Shown: positions 29,559 through 39,872, numbered from the stretch's first letter. The stretch: DNA of 64,000 bases from Massilia sp. CF038 (GCF_900129765.1 NZ_FQWU01000002.1:62001-126000); one strand, 5' to 3'. A program made the numbers and translations. The notes: generated by a model not told the origin, from the letters alone.

Positions 29559-30380
29559 TCAAGTCGCCTGTCTTGACGCCCTGCCCTCGCGCGACGCGAG
29601 CAGGCGCGCAATCATGTCACGCGTCAGCCGCGCCGCCTTTTCAGGCGACTCCATCGGAAACAGGTGCCCGCCTTCGATTTCGCTGAAATACTCTCCCACC
29701 AGCGCACGGGTGGCGGTCAGCCCAGCCTGACGCAGCTCGACCGAGTCTGTCCCGCCCACGAAACCGATCGGCACCGGGTAGTCGTCGTTCATCAGGCTGC
29801 CCAGGTGATGCGGCAAGGCGCGGTAAATTTCGGTCTCGATTTCGCGTTTGAAGCGCAGCTGCACGCCTTCTGGATGCGGCTCCAGTCCGTGCTCAAGATA
29901 GTCGTTCAACACACCGGGGGCCCAGGCCGCAAACATCGGTTTGCTGATGAAATGATCATGGGCGGCCTTCGCATTCGGCCATACGTTGCGCCGCTTCAGC
30001 GAGAATTTGGCCGGCGAAAAATTGTCGCTCCAGGACTGCTTTTTGGTCAGCCGCCACAACATGGCACGCCAGCCGGCCACCACGGGCGAATCGAGCATGA
30101 CAACGCAGCGCACCAGGTCCGGCCGCTGCTTGGCCGCCATCAGGCTCAGCATGCCGCCCAGCGAATGCCCGACCAGGATGACTGGTTCCTTGTACTCTTC
30201 GAGGGCGCTGATCAGGTGTTCCACCAGCTTGGGCCAGCCGTCGGTGACCGGGTAGCGCGGATCATGGCCGTACATGTCGATGGAGCGAATATCAAAATCG
30301 CTTAGATAGTCGAAAAACTTCCGGTAACTGCCAGCGGGGTAGCTATTACCGTGAGAGAAATGAATGATGGGTTTGCTCAT
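29559..30380 (-). CDS. Alpha/beta hydrolase
   Basis: 273 aa, cytoplasmic. Hydrolase features are FSHGNSYPAGSYRKFFDYL, the nucleophile elbow GHSLGG (Ser about 93), an Asp in GGTDSVE and a C-terminal His in EGGHLFPMESPE. It resembles serine hydrolases annotated as putative esterases; substrate unknown. It lies between comEC and dcd on the same strand, with a 63-bp gap after comEC. Confidence 0.88.
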   Translation of the reverse strand: MSKPIIHFSHGNSYPAGSYRKFFDYLSDFDIRSIDMYGHDPRYPVTDGWPKLVEHLISALEEYKEPVILVGHSLGGMLSLMAAKQRPDLVRCVVMLDSPVVAGWRAMLWRLTKKQSWSDNFSPAKFSLKRRNVWPNAKAAHDHFISKPMFAAWAPGVLNDYLEHGLEPHPEGVQLRFKREIETEIYRALPHHLGSLMNDDYPVPIGFVGGTDSVELRQAGLTATRALVGEYFSEIEGGHLFPMESPEKAARLTRDMIARLLASREGRASRQAT

Positions 30381-30443
30381 CGGTAAATTGTAAGGCGATT
30401 CGGGCCGATTCGATTCCTAATTAGAGGGAACCCACTAGTTGTG

Positions 30444-32786
30444 CTAGCGGCCGTACCAGTAGCGCGCATGTTCGCTGCGGTACTGGCGCGGCGCCAGGCC
30501 GGAGGCGGAATCGAGGAGGACCGCCCCTGCCTCGTCGCTGCGAATACGGACAATTCCCAGGCGCTCGTAGCGGGCATATACCTGGGCCTTGGGATGGTGA
30601 TAGCGGTTCCGGTACCCGACCTGGAACAGCGCAACGCGCGGCTGCACCGCTTGCAAAAAAGCCAGGGTCGAGGAAGTGCCGCTGCCATGATGGGGCGCGA
30701 GCAGCACATCGGCGCGCAGGCTGGCCGGCGCATGCGTGACTAGCGCCGCTTCTTGCGCCGCCTCGATGTCGGCTGCCAGTAGCAGCGTGCCGCCAGCAGC
30801 CGTAATGCGCAGCATGCAGCCGCGCGCGTTGGGTTTGAGCGCCGTGTCGGCATAGCTTGCCACCGTCGGTTGCAGCATGTCGAAGGCAACACCATCCCAC
30901 CGCCACGTCTGCCCGGCCACACAGCGCAAGTGCCGCGGGGCCGCTGCCACGATCGGATGATCAAACCACAGCGACGACGCCACCCAGTCAAGCTGGATGG
31001 CGCGCAGCACCTCGAGCGCGCCGCCGGCATGGTCCGCATCGCTGTGGCTGACGACCATGCCGTCCAGACGGTCGATGCCGCGTGCTTTCAGGTAGGGCAG
31101 GATGACCCGGTTGCCGCCATTCGATTCCGGCGAATAGATTGGGCCTGTGTCGTACAGCAGCCGGTGTCCACTGGTCTCGATCAGCAGCGCCATCCCCTGC
31201 CCGACATCGAAGGCGGTCACCTTGAACTGGCCCGGTTCGGGATGCGTTGGCTGGCCGGACAGCAGCGGCAGCCAGGCCACCAGGCCAAGCCAGCGCCGCG
31301 GCCACCCACGCGGCGCCAGCATCCAGATCGTCCCCAGCAGCGCAAAGCAGAACACCCAGGGCTGCGGCGTTGGCGCGCTCCACACCGCGTAAGGCAAGCT
31401 GCTCATCCATCCCAGCGCCTTTGCCAGCAGAGCCACTAGCGCGTGCGCCAGCGACAACAGCAATGTCGACAGGGGCGCAGGGAGCAGACTGCCCGCCAGG
31501 GCCAGCGGCGTGACGACAAGGCTGATCAGGGGGATGGCGAGCGCATTGGCAAACGGACTGGCCAGCGACAACTGCGAGAACAGCAGCATGGTGAGCGGCA
31601 CCAGGCTGACCGTGGCGACAAACTGTGCATGCACGCCAAGGCGCAGGGCCTGCATCAGGCCTGGTCTGCTGCGCGCGATGCGCCCGGTCCCGGCGTACAG
31701 CAGCATCGCCACGGCACCGAACGAAAGCCAGAAACCCGGTGCCAGCACTGCCCAGGGGTCCAGCAGCACCACCACGCCGAGCGCGGCGCACAGCACATGC
31801 GACACGCTGGACAGCCGACCGAACCAGAGGGCAGCGGCCACCACGCACAGCATGTACAGCGTGCGCTGGGCCGGGATGCCAAAGCCGGCCAGCAGCACGT
31901 ACAGCAGCGCAGCCAGTGCCCCGGCCAGGGCCGCCACCTTTTGCGCCGGCAGCAGCAGCGGCAACTGCGCGTTGGTGAAGAAGGAGTGGCGCCACAACGC
32001 CGACGCCAACTGTGCAAACAAGGCGGCTACCATGGTGATGTGCAGGCCAGAGATCGAGATCAAGTGGCCGACACCGGTGCGGTTAAAGATATTCCAGTCC
32101 GACTGGTCGATGGCGCGCTGGTCACCCACCACCAGTGCCACAATGACGCCTGCATATGGCTTGTTCGCCAGTGCATGCTCGATGCGGGCGCGCAGCGCGG
32201 CCCGGCAGCGCTCCACCACATTCGATACAGACCAGGCGAAGCTGTCGATGCGTCCATCGCCTGCTGCCAGGGGACGGACATAGCCTGTGGCGCGCACGCC
32301 CTGCTCCAGCAGCCATACTTCATAGTCGAAGCCGTGCGGGTTGGCGTTGCCGTGCGGGCGTTGCAGGCGCACCGTCAGCTGCCATCGCTCACCCGGCAGG
32401 ACCTGCGTCAGCGGCCCTGCGCCATACCAGGCAAGTGCGACGCGCGGTGGTACCGTCGCATCGCGCTGGCGTACGCCCTCCACCGCAAAATTGAAGCGCA
32501 CACCCTGCTCAAAGCGATAAGGCAGACTGTCGATGGTGCCGGTCAGGTTGAGGTCACGCCCCTCGTCGCTTCGCGCCAGTTCGTGGCCCAGCGCCAAAGA
32601 TGCCAGCAGGGCCGCCCAGCAAAACCCGGCAAGTGCGCCAGCCAGTGCTTTGGCGCTGACGGGCTTCAGGCCGCAAAGCAGTACGGCCACCGCTGCCAGA
32701 GCGGCGCTGGTGGCAGCAGCTGGCAGTTCGGCGCAGGTCTGGAGTAGACCAACACCGCCTGCAAAGCCCAATATCGCGCATCGCAT
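30444..32786 (-). CDS. comEC: DNA internalization competence protein ComEC/Rec2
   Basis: 780 aa inner-membrane protein that passes single-stranded DNA into the cytoplasm during natural transformation. An N-terminal helix cluster and an OB-like (DUF4131) region come first, then the competence domain with many helices (about 215-500; GVGHLISISGLHITMVAALF is a family signature), then a metallo-beta-lactamase domain (about 515-770) with FDVGQGMALLIE, VSHSDADHAGG and LLAPHHGSGTSS. Full length, no frame damage. Gene order tatD-comEC is common in betaproteobacteria. Confidence 0.94.
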   Translation of the reverse strand: MRCAILGFAGGVGLLQTCAELPAAATSAALAAVAVLLCGLKPVSAKALAGALAGFCWAALLASLALGHELARSDEGRDLNLTGTIDSLPYRFEQGVRFNFAVEGVRQRDATVPPRVALAWYGAGPLTQVLPGERWQLTVRLQRPHGNANPHGFDYEVWLLEQGVRATGYVRPLAAGDGRIDSFAWSVSNVVERCRAALRARIEHALANKPYAGVIVALVVGDQRAIDQSDWNIFNRTGVGHLISISGLHITMVAALFAQLASALWRHSFFTNAQLPLLLPAQKVAALAGALAALLYVLLAGFGIPAQRTLYMLCVVAAALWFGRLSSVSHVLCAALGVVVLLDPWAVLAPGFWLSFGAVAMLLYAGTGRIARSRPGLMQALRLGVHAQFVATVSLVPLTMLLFSQLSLASPFANALAIPLISLVVTPLALAGSLLPAPLSTLLLSLAHALVALLAKALGWMSSLPYAVWSAPTPQPWVFCFALLGTIWMLAPRGWPRRWLGLVAWLPLLSGQPTHPEPGQFKVTAFDVGQGMALLIETSGHRLLYDTGPIYSPESNGGNRVILPYLKARGIDRLDGMVVSHSDADHAGGALEVLRAIQLDWVASSLWFDHPIVAAAPRHLRCVAGQTWRWDGVAFDMLQPTVASYADTALKPNARGCMLRITAAGGTLLLAADIEAAQEAALVTHAPASLRADVLLAPHHGSGTSSTLAFLQAVQPRVALFQVGYRNRYHHPKAQVYARYERLGIVRIRSDEAGAVLLDSASGLAPRQYRSEHARYWYGR

Positions 32787-32870
32787 GAATAGGCCCGTAA
32801 TGGGGAAACACCTAGTGTCTTGCGGCGGAGCGGCTGAACGTTTGTGAAATATCTAGCGACCGCCAGATTG

Positions 32871-33674
32871 TCAGGGTTGGAGGAGCCTGCGCAAGCGTGG
32901 GATGGCCACAAAGGCATTGCTCATGGTGGTAGCTTTAACCTGATCCACGTCGATGCCGCGCAATTCGGCCAGCATGGCACCGATGGCAGGCAGCTGCTCC
33001 GGGCTGTTGCGGCCCGGGTGTACCCACGCCGGCGCAATATCCGGCGCATCGGTTTCCAGCACGATGGCCTCCAGCGGCAGCGTTGCGGCCAGACGGCGGA
33101 TCTGCAAGGCGCGCGTGAACGTCATGGCGCCGCCAAAACCCAGTTTGAAGCCCAGGTTAATGTAGGTTTGCGCCTGCTGAAAACTGCCATTGAAGGCATG
33201 CGCGATGCCGCCGGCCGGTGGTATCTGGCGCACATGCTTCAGAACCTGGTCTTGGGAGCGGCGTACGTGCATCAGCACGGGCAGCTCGAACTCGCGCGCC
33301 ATGCGCAGCTGCTCGCGGAAGAAGTGCTCCTGCTTTTCGCGCATCGCCGGTTCGCACAGCAGCGGAATGAAGTGATCGAGACCGATTTCACCAACGGCGA
33401 CAAAGTTCGGGTCGGCCATGGCAGTGCCGATGGCAGCGCGCAGCGCGGCCAGATCCGATTCCTGCGCCTGGGGCACGAAGATGGGATGAATACCCAGACC
33501 GTAACTGGCATTCGGTGCTTGCGCGGCCATGTTGGCGACGACTGCGAAATTGCCTTGCTCAACCGCGGGGATCACGATCATGCCCACCCCGCCCTCGCCT
33601 GCGCGGCGCGCCACGTCCAGCGACTCGGCGCCAAATTCGTGCGCATCAAGGTGGCAGTGGGTGTCGATCCACAT
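32871..33674 (-). CDS. TatD family metal-dependent hydrolase
   Basis: 267 aa TIM-barrel hydrolase. Metal ligands: DTHCHLD at 4-10, the Glu in VGEIGLDHF, and the His of VLMHVRRSQ and HAFNGS, and Asp in LETDAPDIAP. TatD proteins are 3'-5' DNases or RNases active in DNA repair and RNA quality control; this one is nearest the YcfH branch. It starts 5 bp after the lolD stop, so it belongs to the lolCD transcript. Confidence 0.92.
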   Translation of the reverse strand: MWIDTHCHLDAHEFGAESLDVARRAGEGGVGMIVIPAVEQGNFAVVANMAAQAPNASYGLGIHPIFVPQAQESDLAALRAAIGTAMADPNFVAVGEIGLDHFIPLLCEPAMREKQEHFFREQLRMAREFELPVLMHVRRSQDQVLKHVRQIPPAGGIAHAFNGSFQQAQTYINLGFKLGFGGAMTFTRALQIRRLAATLPLEAIVLETDAPDIAPAWVHPGRNSPEQLPAIGAMLAELRGIDVDQVKATTMSNAFVAIPRLRRLLQP

Positions 33675-33679
33675 GATGG

Positions 33680-34363
33680 TCAGGCCTGCGCTTGCAAGCC
33701 GTGTTCGGACAAACGCAGCACGCGGTCGCAGCGCCCGGCCAGCTCGTTGTCGTGCGTGACAATCACAAAGGCCGTGCCCAGGGTCGACGACAGGTCGAGC
33801 ATCAGGTCGAAAATCTGGTTGGCGGTCGCATGATCGAGATTGCCGGTCGGTTCGTCGGCCAGCACACAGGCTGGTTGCGTGACCAGTGCGCGCGCCAATG
33901 CCACGCGCTGACGCTCGCCGCCAGACAACTCGCCCGGCACATGGATCGCGCGTTTGGACAAGCCCACCCGCGCCAGAATCGCTTCGGCCTTTTCCACTGC
34001 GACCGCACGCTTTTCGCGCCTGATCATCAGCGGCATGGCTACATTGTCCAGCGCCGAGAACTCCGGCAGCAGATGGTGGAACTGGTAGACAAAGCCCAGC
34101 GACTGGTTGCGCAAGTCGCCGCGCGCGCTCTCGGACAGGCTGGCAAAGTCATTGCCCAGCAAGGAGACAGACCCGGTGCTTGGCGTATCCAGCCCGCCCA
34201 GTAAATGCAGCAAGGTCGATTTGCCGGAACCGGAGGCGCCGACAATGGCCACGTGCTCGCCGCGCCCGACGCTGAAGTCTACCTTGCTCAGCACCGGAAC
34301 CTGGTAGGCGCCCTGGGTGAAGGTCTTGCCCAGGCCTGCGCACGAAAGAACGGGATTACTCAT
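33680..34363 (-). CDS. lolD: LolD lipoprotein-release ABC ATPase, copy 1
   Basis: 227 aa. ATPase that drives release of outer-membrane lipoproteins from the inner membrane to LolA. Walker [11 protein letters not shown] (about 42-51), LolD motif region, signature [14 protein letters not shown], Walker [12 protein letters not shown] and the switch His in VTHDNELA. About 90% identical by eye to the second LolD at 35633, the difference being mostly at the two ends. Start overlaps the preceding lolC stop by 8 bp. Confidence 0.94.
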   Translation of the reverse strand: MSNPVLSCAGLGKTFTQGAYQVPVLSKVDFSVGRGEHVAIVGASGSGKSTLLHLLGGLDTPSTGSVSLLGNDFASLSESARGDLRNQSLGFVYQFHHLLPEFSALDNVAMPLMIRREKRAVAVEKAEAILARVGLSKRAIHVPGELSGGERQRVALARALVTQPACVLADEPTGNLDHATANQIFDLMLDLSSTLGTAFVIVTHDNELAGRCDRVLRLSEHGLQAQA

Positions 34364-35621
34364 AGCGCAGCGCCTCCGCCGGCTTCACGCGCGAGGCCGA
34401 ATAGCTCGGATACAGGGTGGCCAGGAAGGCCAGCACCATTGCCACCACACCCACGCCGGCGATGTCGCCAAGGCGTACGTCCGACGGCAAGGTGCTGATG
34501 AAGTAAATATCCTTGGACAGGAAGTGAATGCCGAATAAGCGTTCCAGCGCGGGGATGATCACGTCGATATTAACGGCCACCAGCACCCCGAACCCAACCC
34601 CGAGCGCGGTGCCGGCAATACCCACCAGTGCGCCCTGCACCATGAAGATCTTCATGATCGAGCGCGGCGAGGCGCCCAGCGTGCGCAAAATGGCGATATC
34701 GGCCTGCTTGTCCGTGACCGTCATGACCAGCATGGCTACCAGGTTGAAGGCGGCCACGCCGATGATCAGGCTCAGAATCACGAACATCATTGTCTTCTGG
34801 CTCTGCACGGCCGCGAACCAGATCGTGTTCTGCTTGGTCCAGTCGCGGATGAACAGGTCGCCCGACATGCTTTGCTTGAGTTCCTGCGCCACTTGCGGCG
34901 CCTTGTGCAAGTCCGCCAGCTTGAGACGCAATCCTGCCGGCGCATCCAGATTGGCCACCGACTGCGCGTCGGCCAGGTGCACGAAGGCCAGGCCCGAATC
35001 AAATTCGAAGTGACCCACATCGAAGGTGCCCGAGACAGTAAAGTTGACCATGTGCGGCGCCATGCCGGCAGAATCGGTCTGCGCCGGGGCCACGGCCATG
35101 GTGACCTTGTCGCCCACGTTCAGCGACAGCGCCCTGGCCAGTTCGATGCCCAGCACGATGTTGAATTCGCCGGCGCGCAAAGTGTCGAAGCTGCCCTGGG
35201 TCACATGCTTGGGCACGTCGGACACCTTGCCTTCTTCGGCAGGCAAAATGCCGCGCACAATGGCCGGGCGCATCACGCCGTCGGACATGAGCATGCCCTG
35301 GGTTTCGGCGAACGGCGCCGCCCCCGTCACGGCCGGATTGCGCTGGGCTTCCAGCTGCGCTGCCTGCCAGTTGGGCATGCCGCCGCGGGCGTCGAAGACT
35401 TCAATGTGCGCCAGCACCGACAGCATGCGGTCGGTCACTTCCTTCTGAAAGCCGTTCATGACCGACATCACGATGATCAGGGCGGCCACGCCCAGCGCGA
35501 TGCAGCTGATTGAAATGAGCGAAATGAACGAGATGAAGCTGTTGCGCCGGCTGCGTTTGCCGGCCCGCGTGTAGCGCAGGCCCACGGTCCATTCATACGG
35601 CAAGGTGTCGATAAAACTCAT
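34356..35621 (-). CDS. lolC: LolC/LolE family lipoprotein-releasing permease, copy 1
   Basis: 421 aa inner-membrane permease: N-terminal [20 protein letters not shown], a first helix ([21 protein letters not shown]), a MacB-like periplasmic domain (about 50-250), then three C-terminal helices with FtsX features ([20 protein letters not shown]) and the closing [18 protein letters not shown]. Roughly two-thirds identical by eye to the permease at 36324. The paired LolD overlaps its stop. Confidence 0.93.
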   Translation of the reverse strand: MSFIDTLPYEWTVGLRYTRAGKRSRRNSFISFISLISISCIALGVAALIIVMSVMNGFQKEVTDRMLSVLAHIEVFDARGGMPNWQAAQLEAQRNPAVTGAAPFAETQGMLMSDGVMRPAIVRGILPAEEGKVSDVPKHVTQGSFDTLRAGEFNIVLGIELARALSLNVGDKVTMAVAPAQTDSAGMAPHMVNFTVSGTFDVGHFEFDSGLAFVHLADAQSVANLDAPAGLRLKLADLHKAPQVAQELKQSMSGDLFIRDWTKQNTIWFAAVQSQKTMMFVILSLIIGVAAFNLVAMLVMTVTDKQADIAILRTLGASPRSIMKIFMVQGALVGIAGTALGVGFGVLVAVNIDVIIPALERLFGIHFLSKDIYFISTLPSDVRLGDIAGVGVVAMVLAFLATLYPSYSASRVKPAEALRYE

Positions 35622-35632
35622 AGGGTACTCAG

Positions 35633-36331
35633 TCAGGATTCGGCCGGATGCAGGCCGTGTTCGGTCAGGCGCAGCACGCGGTCGCAGCGGCGCGCCAGTT
35701 CGATATCGTGGGTGACGATCACGAAGGCGGTGCCCAGCGTGGATGACAGGTCAAGCATCAGATCGAAAATCTGCTGCGCGGTGGCCTGGTCGAGGTTACC
35801 GGTCGGTTCGTCGGCCAGCACGCAGCCGGGTTGGGTGACCAGGGCGCGGGCCAGTGCCACGCGCTGGCGCTCGCCGCCCGACAATTCGCCCGGCACATGG
35901 ATAGCGCGTTTCGACAAGCCGACCCGCGCCAGAATCGCCTCCGCCTTCTCGACTGCCACGGCGCGCTTTTCGCGCCGGATCAGGAGCGGCATGGCCACGT
36001 TATCGAGCGCAGAAAATTCGGGCAGCAAGTGGTGGAACTGGTAGACAAAGCCAAGCGACTGGTTGCGCAAGTCGCCGCGCGCGCTTTCCGACAAGGTGGC
36101 AAAATCCTGCCCCAGCAGCGATACCGTGCCGGTGGTGGGCGTATCGAGCCCGCCGAGCAAATGCAGCAGGGTCGACTTGCCCGAGCCCGAGGCACCCACG
36201 ATGGCCACGTGTTCGCCGCGCTGCACATGGAAATCGATCTTGCTCAGCACGGGCATCTGGTATTCGCCCTGGACAAAGGTTTTGCCCAGACCGGTGCAGG
36301 AAAGGACGGTGTCGTTGACGCGGTTATTCAT
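35633..36331 (-). CDS. lolD: LolD lipoprotein-release ABC ATPase, copy 2
   Basis: 232 aa with all ATPase motifs: [35 protein letters not shown] and VTHDIELA. The central ~160 residues are almost the same as in copy 1. It overlaps the upstream permease gene by 8 bp, exactly as in the other copy, showing that a whole lolC-lolD unit was duplicated. It ends 11 bp before copy 1 of lolC. Confidence 0.94.
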   Translation of the reverse strand: MNNRVNDTVLSCTGLGKTFVQGEYQMPVLSKIDFHVQRGEHVAIVGASGSGKSTLLHLLGGLDTPTTGTVSLLGQDFATLSESARGDLRNQSLGFVYQFHHLLPEFSALDNVAMPLLIRREKRAVAVEKAEAILARVGLSKRAIHVPGELSGGERQRVALARALVTQPGCVLADEPTGNLDQATAQQIFDLMLDLSSTLGTAFVIVTHDIELARRCDRVLRLTEHGLHPAES

Positions 36332-37592
36332 AACGCAGTGCCTCCGCTGGTTTCACGCGCGAGGCGGCGAAGCTGGGGTAAATGGTGGCAAGGAAGGACA
36401 GCAGCACGGCAATGCCGGCAATGACGAAGACATCCATCCAGTGCATATCGGACGGCAAGGCGCTGAACTGATAAATATCCTTGGACAGGATCTGAATGCC
36501 GACCAGGCGCTCGAAGAATGGGACGATCACGTCGATGTTGAGCGCCACGGCCACGCCAGCCGCTGTCCCGGCAAGGGTGCCGAAAATGCCGATCAGCGAG
36601 CCCTGGATCACGAAGATCTTCATGATCGAATGGGGCGAGGCCCCCAGCGTGCGCAAAATGGCGATATCGGACTGTTTGTCGGTCACGGTCATGACCAGGG
36701 TCGACACCACGTTAAATACCGCCACGGTGATAATCAGCGCCATCACGATCAGCATGACCTTTTTTTCGATCTGCACAGCGGCAAACCAGGTTTTATTCTG
36801 TTTGGACCAGTCACGCACATTCAGTTCGCCCGGCATGCTGGCCTGGAGCGCATCGGCGACGTCGGGCGCCTGGTGCATGTCGGCGATGCGCAGGCGGATG
36901 CCTGACGGCGCGGCCAGCCGTTCCATCTTCTGGGCGTCTTCCATGTGCACAAAGGCCATGCCGGCATCGAATTCATGGTGGCCCGCCTGGAACACGCCCA
37001 CCACATTAAAGGAGCGCATGCGCGGCACCATGCCGGCCGGGGTGACCTGGGCTTGCGCCAGCGCCATGGTGACCTTGTCGCCAATGTTCAGGCCCAGCGA
37101 GCGCGCCAGCGAATACCCAAGCACGATGTTGAACTGGCCCGGCTGCAGTGCATCCAGGCTACCGTATTTGACGGTCTTGGCCACATCCGACACCTTGGGC
37201 TCTTCCGAGGGCAGAATGCCGCGAATCACGGCCGGGCGCATCACGCCATCGCGCAGCAGCATGCCCTGAGTTTGCACGAACGGCGCAGCGCCCTTGACGG
37301 CCGGGTTCTTGAAGGCGTCCTGCATGGTCTTTTGCCAGTCGGGCAGGCCGGCCCCATTCTTGTCCAGCACTTCAATATGCGCCAGCACCGACAGCATGCG
37401 GTCGGTCACATCCTTGCGAAAGCCGTTCATGACCGACAGGACCACGATCAAGGCGGCGACGCCGACCGCGATGCCGGACACGGAAATGAGCGAAATGAAG
37501 GAAATGAAGCTGTTGCGGCCGCTACGCCGGCCAGCGCGCGTATAGCGCAGCCCGACCAGCCATTCGTACGGCATTTGATGGGTGAGACTCAT
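36324..37592 (-). CDS. lolC: LolC/LolE family lipoprotein-releasing permease, copy 2
   Basis: 422 aa, same layout as copy 1: [18 protein letters not shown] start, first helix [17 protein letters not shown], periplasmic domain, three C-terminal helices with [20 protein letters not shown] and the [18 protein letters not shown] end. First gene of the minus-strand unit lolC-lolD-lolC-lolD-tatD. The two permeases could form a LolC/LolE-like heterodimer or two separate homodimers; I cannot tell which from the sequence. Confidence 0.93.
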   Translation of the reverse strand: MSLTHQMPYEWLVGLRYTRAGRRSGRNSFISFISLISVSGIAVGVAALIVVLSVMNGFRKDVTDRMLSVLAHIEVLDKNGAGLPDWQKTMQDAFKNPAVKGAAPFVQTQGMLLRDGVMRPAVIRGILPSEEPKVSDVAKTVKYGSLDALQPGQFNIVLGYSLARSLGLNIGDKVTMALAQAQVTPAGMVPRMRSFNVVGVFQAGHHEFDAGMAFVHMEDAQKMERLAAPSGIRLRIADMHQAPDVADALQASMPGELNVRDWSKQNKTWFAAVQIEKKVMLIVMALIITVAVFNVVSTLVMTVTDKQSDIAILRTLGASPHSIMKIFVIQGSLIGIFGTLAGTAAGVAVALNIDVIVPFFERLVGIQILSKDIYQFSALPSDMHWMDVFVIAGIAVLLSFLATIYPSFAASRVKPAEALRYE

Positions 37593-37753
37593 GAGCTCCA
37601 GCAGTGTATTTTAAGTAAGCCCGAAGTGTGCCATACAAAGCACTTCCTTGACAGGGTTGCCACAATTGAATCGCCATGGCATCAAGACTGAAAAAAGGGT
37701 TGAACCCGGCCCCGCCTGCGACAGTCCAATCCTCATTAGCAACGGGAGGACAT

Positions 37754-38944
37754 ATGGCATTCAGCTTATTCGATGCAAAAGGCATCCCGCTTGACCAGCA
37801 GCGCTTCACCTGGCGCGACCTGGTTCAAAAGCCCATCAGCAAACTCGACGACGACGCATTTACGCGGGTGCGCGTCATCCTCATTAACGGGCTCGAGAAC
37901 GAGGCCCTGCGTTTCGGCCACATGGCCGCGCGCTTTAACCGCGAGCTGCGCCTGCCCCTGGCCAAGGTGCGCCGCTGTGAGCAGCACCAGGCCACCATGG
38001 TCAACTGGCTCATCGCCGCCGACCATTCACCGCTGGAAACCACCATCGCCTACGAACAGGTCGCCATCGAGGTCACGGCTGCCATCGCGCAAAAGGAACC
38101 CGACCCGTATCTGGCCCAGGTCTACCGCTTCGGCCTGCTGGAAGACTTCGACCATCTGTACCGCTACTCCGCCCTGCTCGACCGGCTCGAGGGCAAGGAC
38201 GCCAACAACATCCTGCAAAGTTATACCGACGTTCTGCATGGCCGCCCCACCATGGAGCACCATCGCGCGCCCGAGGATGACTTGCGCACGCCGTATGACG
38301 CGAAAAACGCGGCCTTCCTCACCAAGCTGCACGCGCTGACCATAGTGGCAAGCGAATACCAGACCCACGACTACTATATGAATGTCGGCCCCCTGTTTTC
38401 CGATCCCGTGGCGCGCCAGCTGTACGCCGAAATCGCCTCGGTGGAAGAGCAGCACGTCACCCAGTACGAATCCATGCTCGACCCGCAAGAAAGCTGGCTC
38501 GAGCAGTGGTTGCTGCACGAGGCCACCGAGTGCTACAACTATTACAGCTGCGTGGAGCAAGAGACCAATCACCACGTCAAGGCCATCTGGGAACGCTTTC
38601 TCGACTACGAGCTGGGCCACTTTCACATGGCGTGCGAACTATTCAAGCAGTTCGAACGGCGCGATCCGGCCGAGGTTGTCACCACCGACTTTGCGGCGCC
38701 CCTGGAATTTCGCAGTCAGCGCGAGTATGTGCGCAAGGTCCTCGTCAACGAGGTCGACCTGCGCGCCGACGGCACGGCCTTCGTACCGCGCCAGAACGAA
38801 AGCGCAGCGTCCATCCAATATCGCCACCAGCTCAACGCCGACGGTTCCCCCAGCGAAGCGGTGGCCTCGGGCTATGTATGGACGCCCGGCACCGAACTGA
38901 GCCGCAAAAGCATTGCCAGCGCGGTCAGCGACCTCGCGCCCTGA
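37754..38944 (+). CDS. Ferritin-like protein of unknown function, gene A
   Basis: 396 aa from the ATG at 37754, preceded by GGGAGGA; a longer frame start at 37676 has no ribosome site. All-helical and His/Glu-rich, with possible di-iron ligands in ENEALRFGH (about 48-56), SVEEQHVTQYE (about 245-255), LLHEATECYNYY and DYELGHFHMACELF. The order resembles a four-helix ferritin/rubrerythrin core followed by a ~90-residue tail of unknown fold. No signal peptide. The next gene, 22 bp on, encodes a second ferritin-like protein. Ferritin-like fold is my reading from the Glu/His pattern. Confidence 0.7.
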   Translation: MAFSLFDAKGIPLDQQRFTWRDLVQKPISKLDDDAFTRVRVILINGLENEALRFGHMAARFNRELRLPLAKVRRCEQHQATMVNWLIAADHSPLETTIAYEQVAIEVTAAIAQKEPDPYLAQVYRFGLLEDFDHLYRYSALLDRLEGKDANNILQSYTDVLHGRPTMEHHRAPEDDLRTPYDAKNAAFLTKLHALTIVASEYQTHDYYMNVGPLFSDPVARQLYAEIASVEEQHVTQYESMLDPQESWLEQWLLHEATECYNYYSCVEQETNHHVKAIWERFLDYELGHFHMACELFKQFERRDPAEVVTTDFAAPLEFRSQREYVRKVLVNEVDLRADGTAFVPRQNESAASIQYRHQLNADGSPSEAVASGYVWTPGTELSRKSIASAVSDLAP

Positions 38945-38966
38945 ACTCAACCTGAAAGGAAGCACC

Positions 38967-39740
38967 ATGTCTTTACAAAGCACCTCCATGGGCATGAACC
39001 GCACGGGTATCCAGATGTCGCCATTCGACAGCAAGGCCATGCAAACCGTCGATCCGGCCATTGCCAGTACCGATACCGGCGACGAATCGGCCTGCGCCGA
39101 CCTGCGCAACGACTACATCGCCAATGCTGATTCGCTTGGGTCCGTCCCCATGCCGGGCACCTTGCAGGGCGCCGTCACCATGGGCATCAAAATGCTCACT
39201 GGCGACAGTCCGCAAATCTTGCTCGACAAGCTAGGCGAGCGTCTGGCGTTCGAGCGCACGGGCACCCGCCTGTACGATGCGCTGATCACCAAGTGCGAAG
39301 TCATGCTCGATGGCGACATCAGCATGACGATCGAAGACTTGCAGCAAATCCGCGCGGACGAGGCGCGGCACTTCCGCATGATCGCCGAAGCAATCGAGTC
39401 CCTCGGCGGCGACCCCACCTCGCAAACGCCCAGTGCCGACCTGGCCGGGGTCGAATCCATGGGTCTGGTGCAAGTGCTGAACGACCCGCGTACCAGCATT
39501 GCGCAATCGCTGCACGCCATCATTACTGCCGAACTGTCCGACAAGGCTGGCTGGGAGACCCTGGTTGCACTGGCGGACGAACACGAGATCGATAGCATGG
39601 TGGACGACTTCACCGACGCCCTCAACCAGGAGCGTGAGCATCTTGCCCTGGTGCAAACCTGGTACGAGGAAGCGATTGGTCTCACCTACGGCGATGTGGA
39701 GCTCGACGACAACAGCAGCGGCGCCACATCGGCGGTTTGA
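38967..39740 (+). CDS. Ferritin-like protein of unknown function, gene B
   Basis: 257 aa from the ATG at 38967 (AAAGGAAGC upstream). After a ~70-residue polar N-terminus, the helical core has GERLAFERTGTRLYDALI, IRADEARHFRMIAEAIE (ExxH), AIITAELSDKAGWETL and LNQEREHLALVQTWYEE (ExxH), a good four-helix di-iron pattern. No signal peptide or membrane helix. Probably co-transcribed with gene A; bacterioferritin- or rubrerythrin-like stress roles are inference only. Confidence 0.72.
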   Translation: MSLQSTSMGMNRTGIQMSPFDSKAMQTVDPAIASTDTGDESACADLRNDYIANADSLGSVPMPGTLQGAVTMGIKMLTGDSPQILLDKLGERLAFERTGTRLYDALITKCEVMLDGDISMTIEDLQQIRADEARHFRMIAEAIESLGGDPTSQTPSADLAGVESMGLVQVLNDPRTSIAQSLHAIITAELSDKAGWETLVALADEHEIDSMVDDFTDALNQEREHLALVQTWYEEAIGLTYGDVELDDNSSGATSAV

Positions 39741-39820
39741 TGTCGAACAAACTTACACAAAATTTAACTTTTTAGCGAGATTTCCCCTTAAGCCTTTGAA
39801 TCGATAGCAGAAGTCCGCAC

Positions 39821-39836
39821 GGGCACGGCCATTGCT
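39821..39836 (+). promoter_or_regulatory. Sigma-54 type promoter of the second PEP-CTERM gene
   Basis: GGGCACGGCCATTGCT matches TGGCACG-N4-TTGCW with one mismatch; the GG (39822-39823) and GC (39834-39835) are 10 nt apart, as sigma-54 requires. A start site about 12 nt downstream leaves a 25-nt leader containing AAGGGA before the ATG at 39873. Confidence 0.72.
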
Positions 39837-39872
39837 TACCAAGCTATCTTTTCAATCACTTAAGGGAATCTC

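Noticed and set aside
31443-32747. Long plus-strand frames opposite comEC (and likewise at 13361-14704 and 62356-63639)
   Set aside because: Antisense shadows of comEC, yihY and ppnN; products are Gln/His/Arg-rich with no family features.
37648-37653. TTGACA as a -35 for the ferritin-like genes
   Set aside because: No acceptable -10 occurs 16-18 nt downstream.
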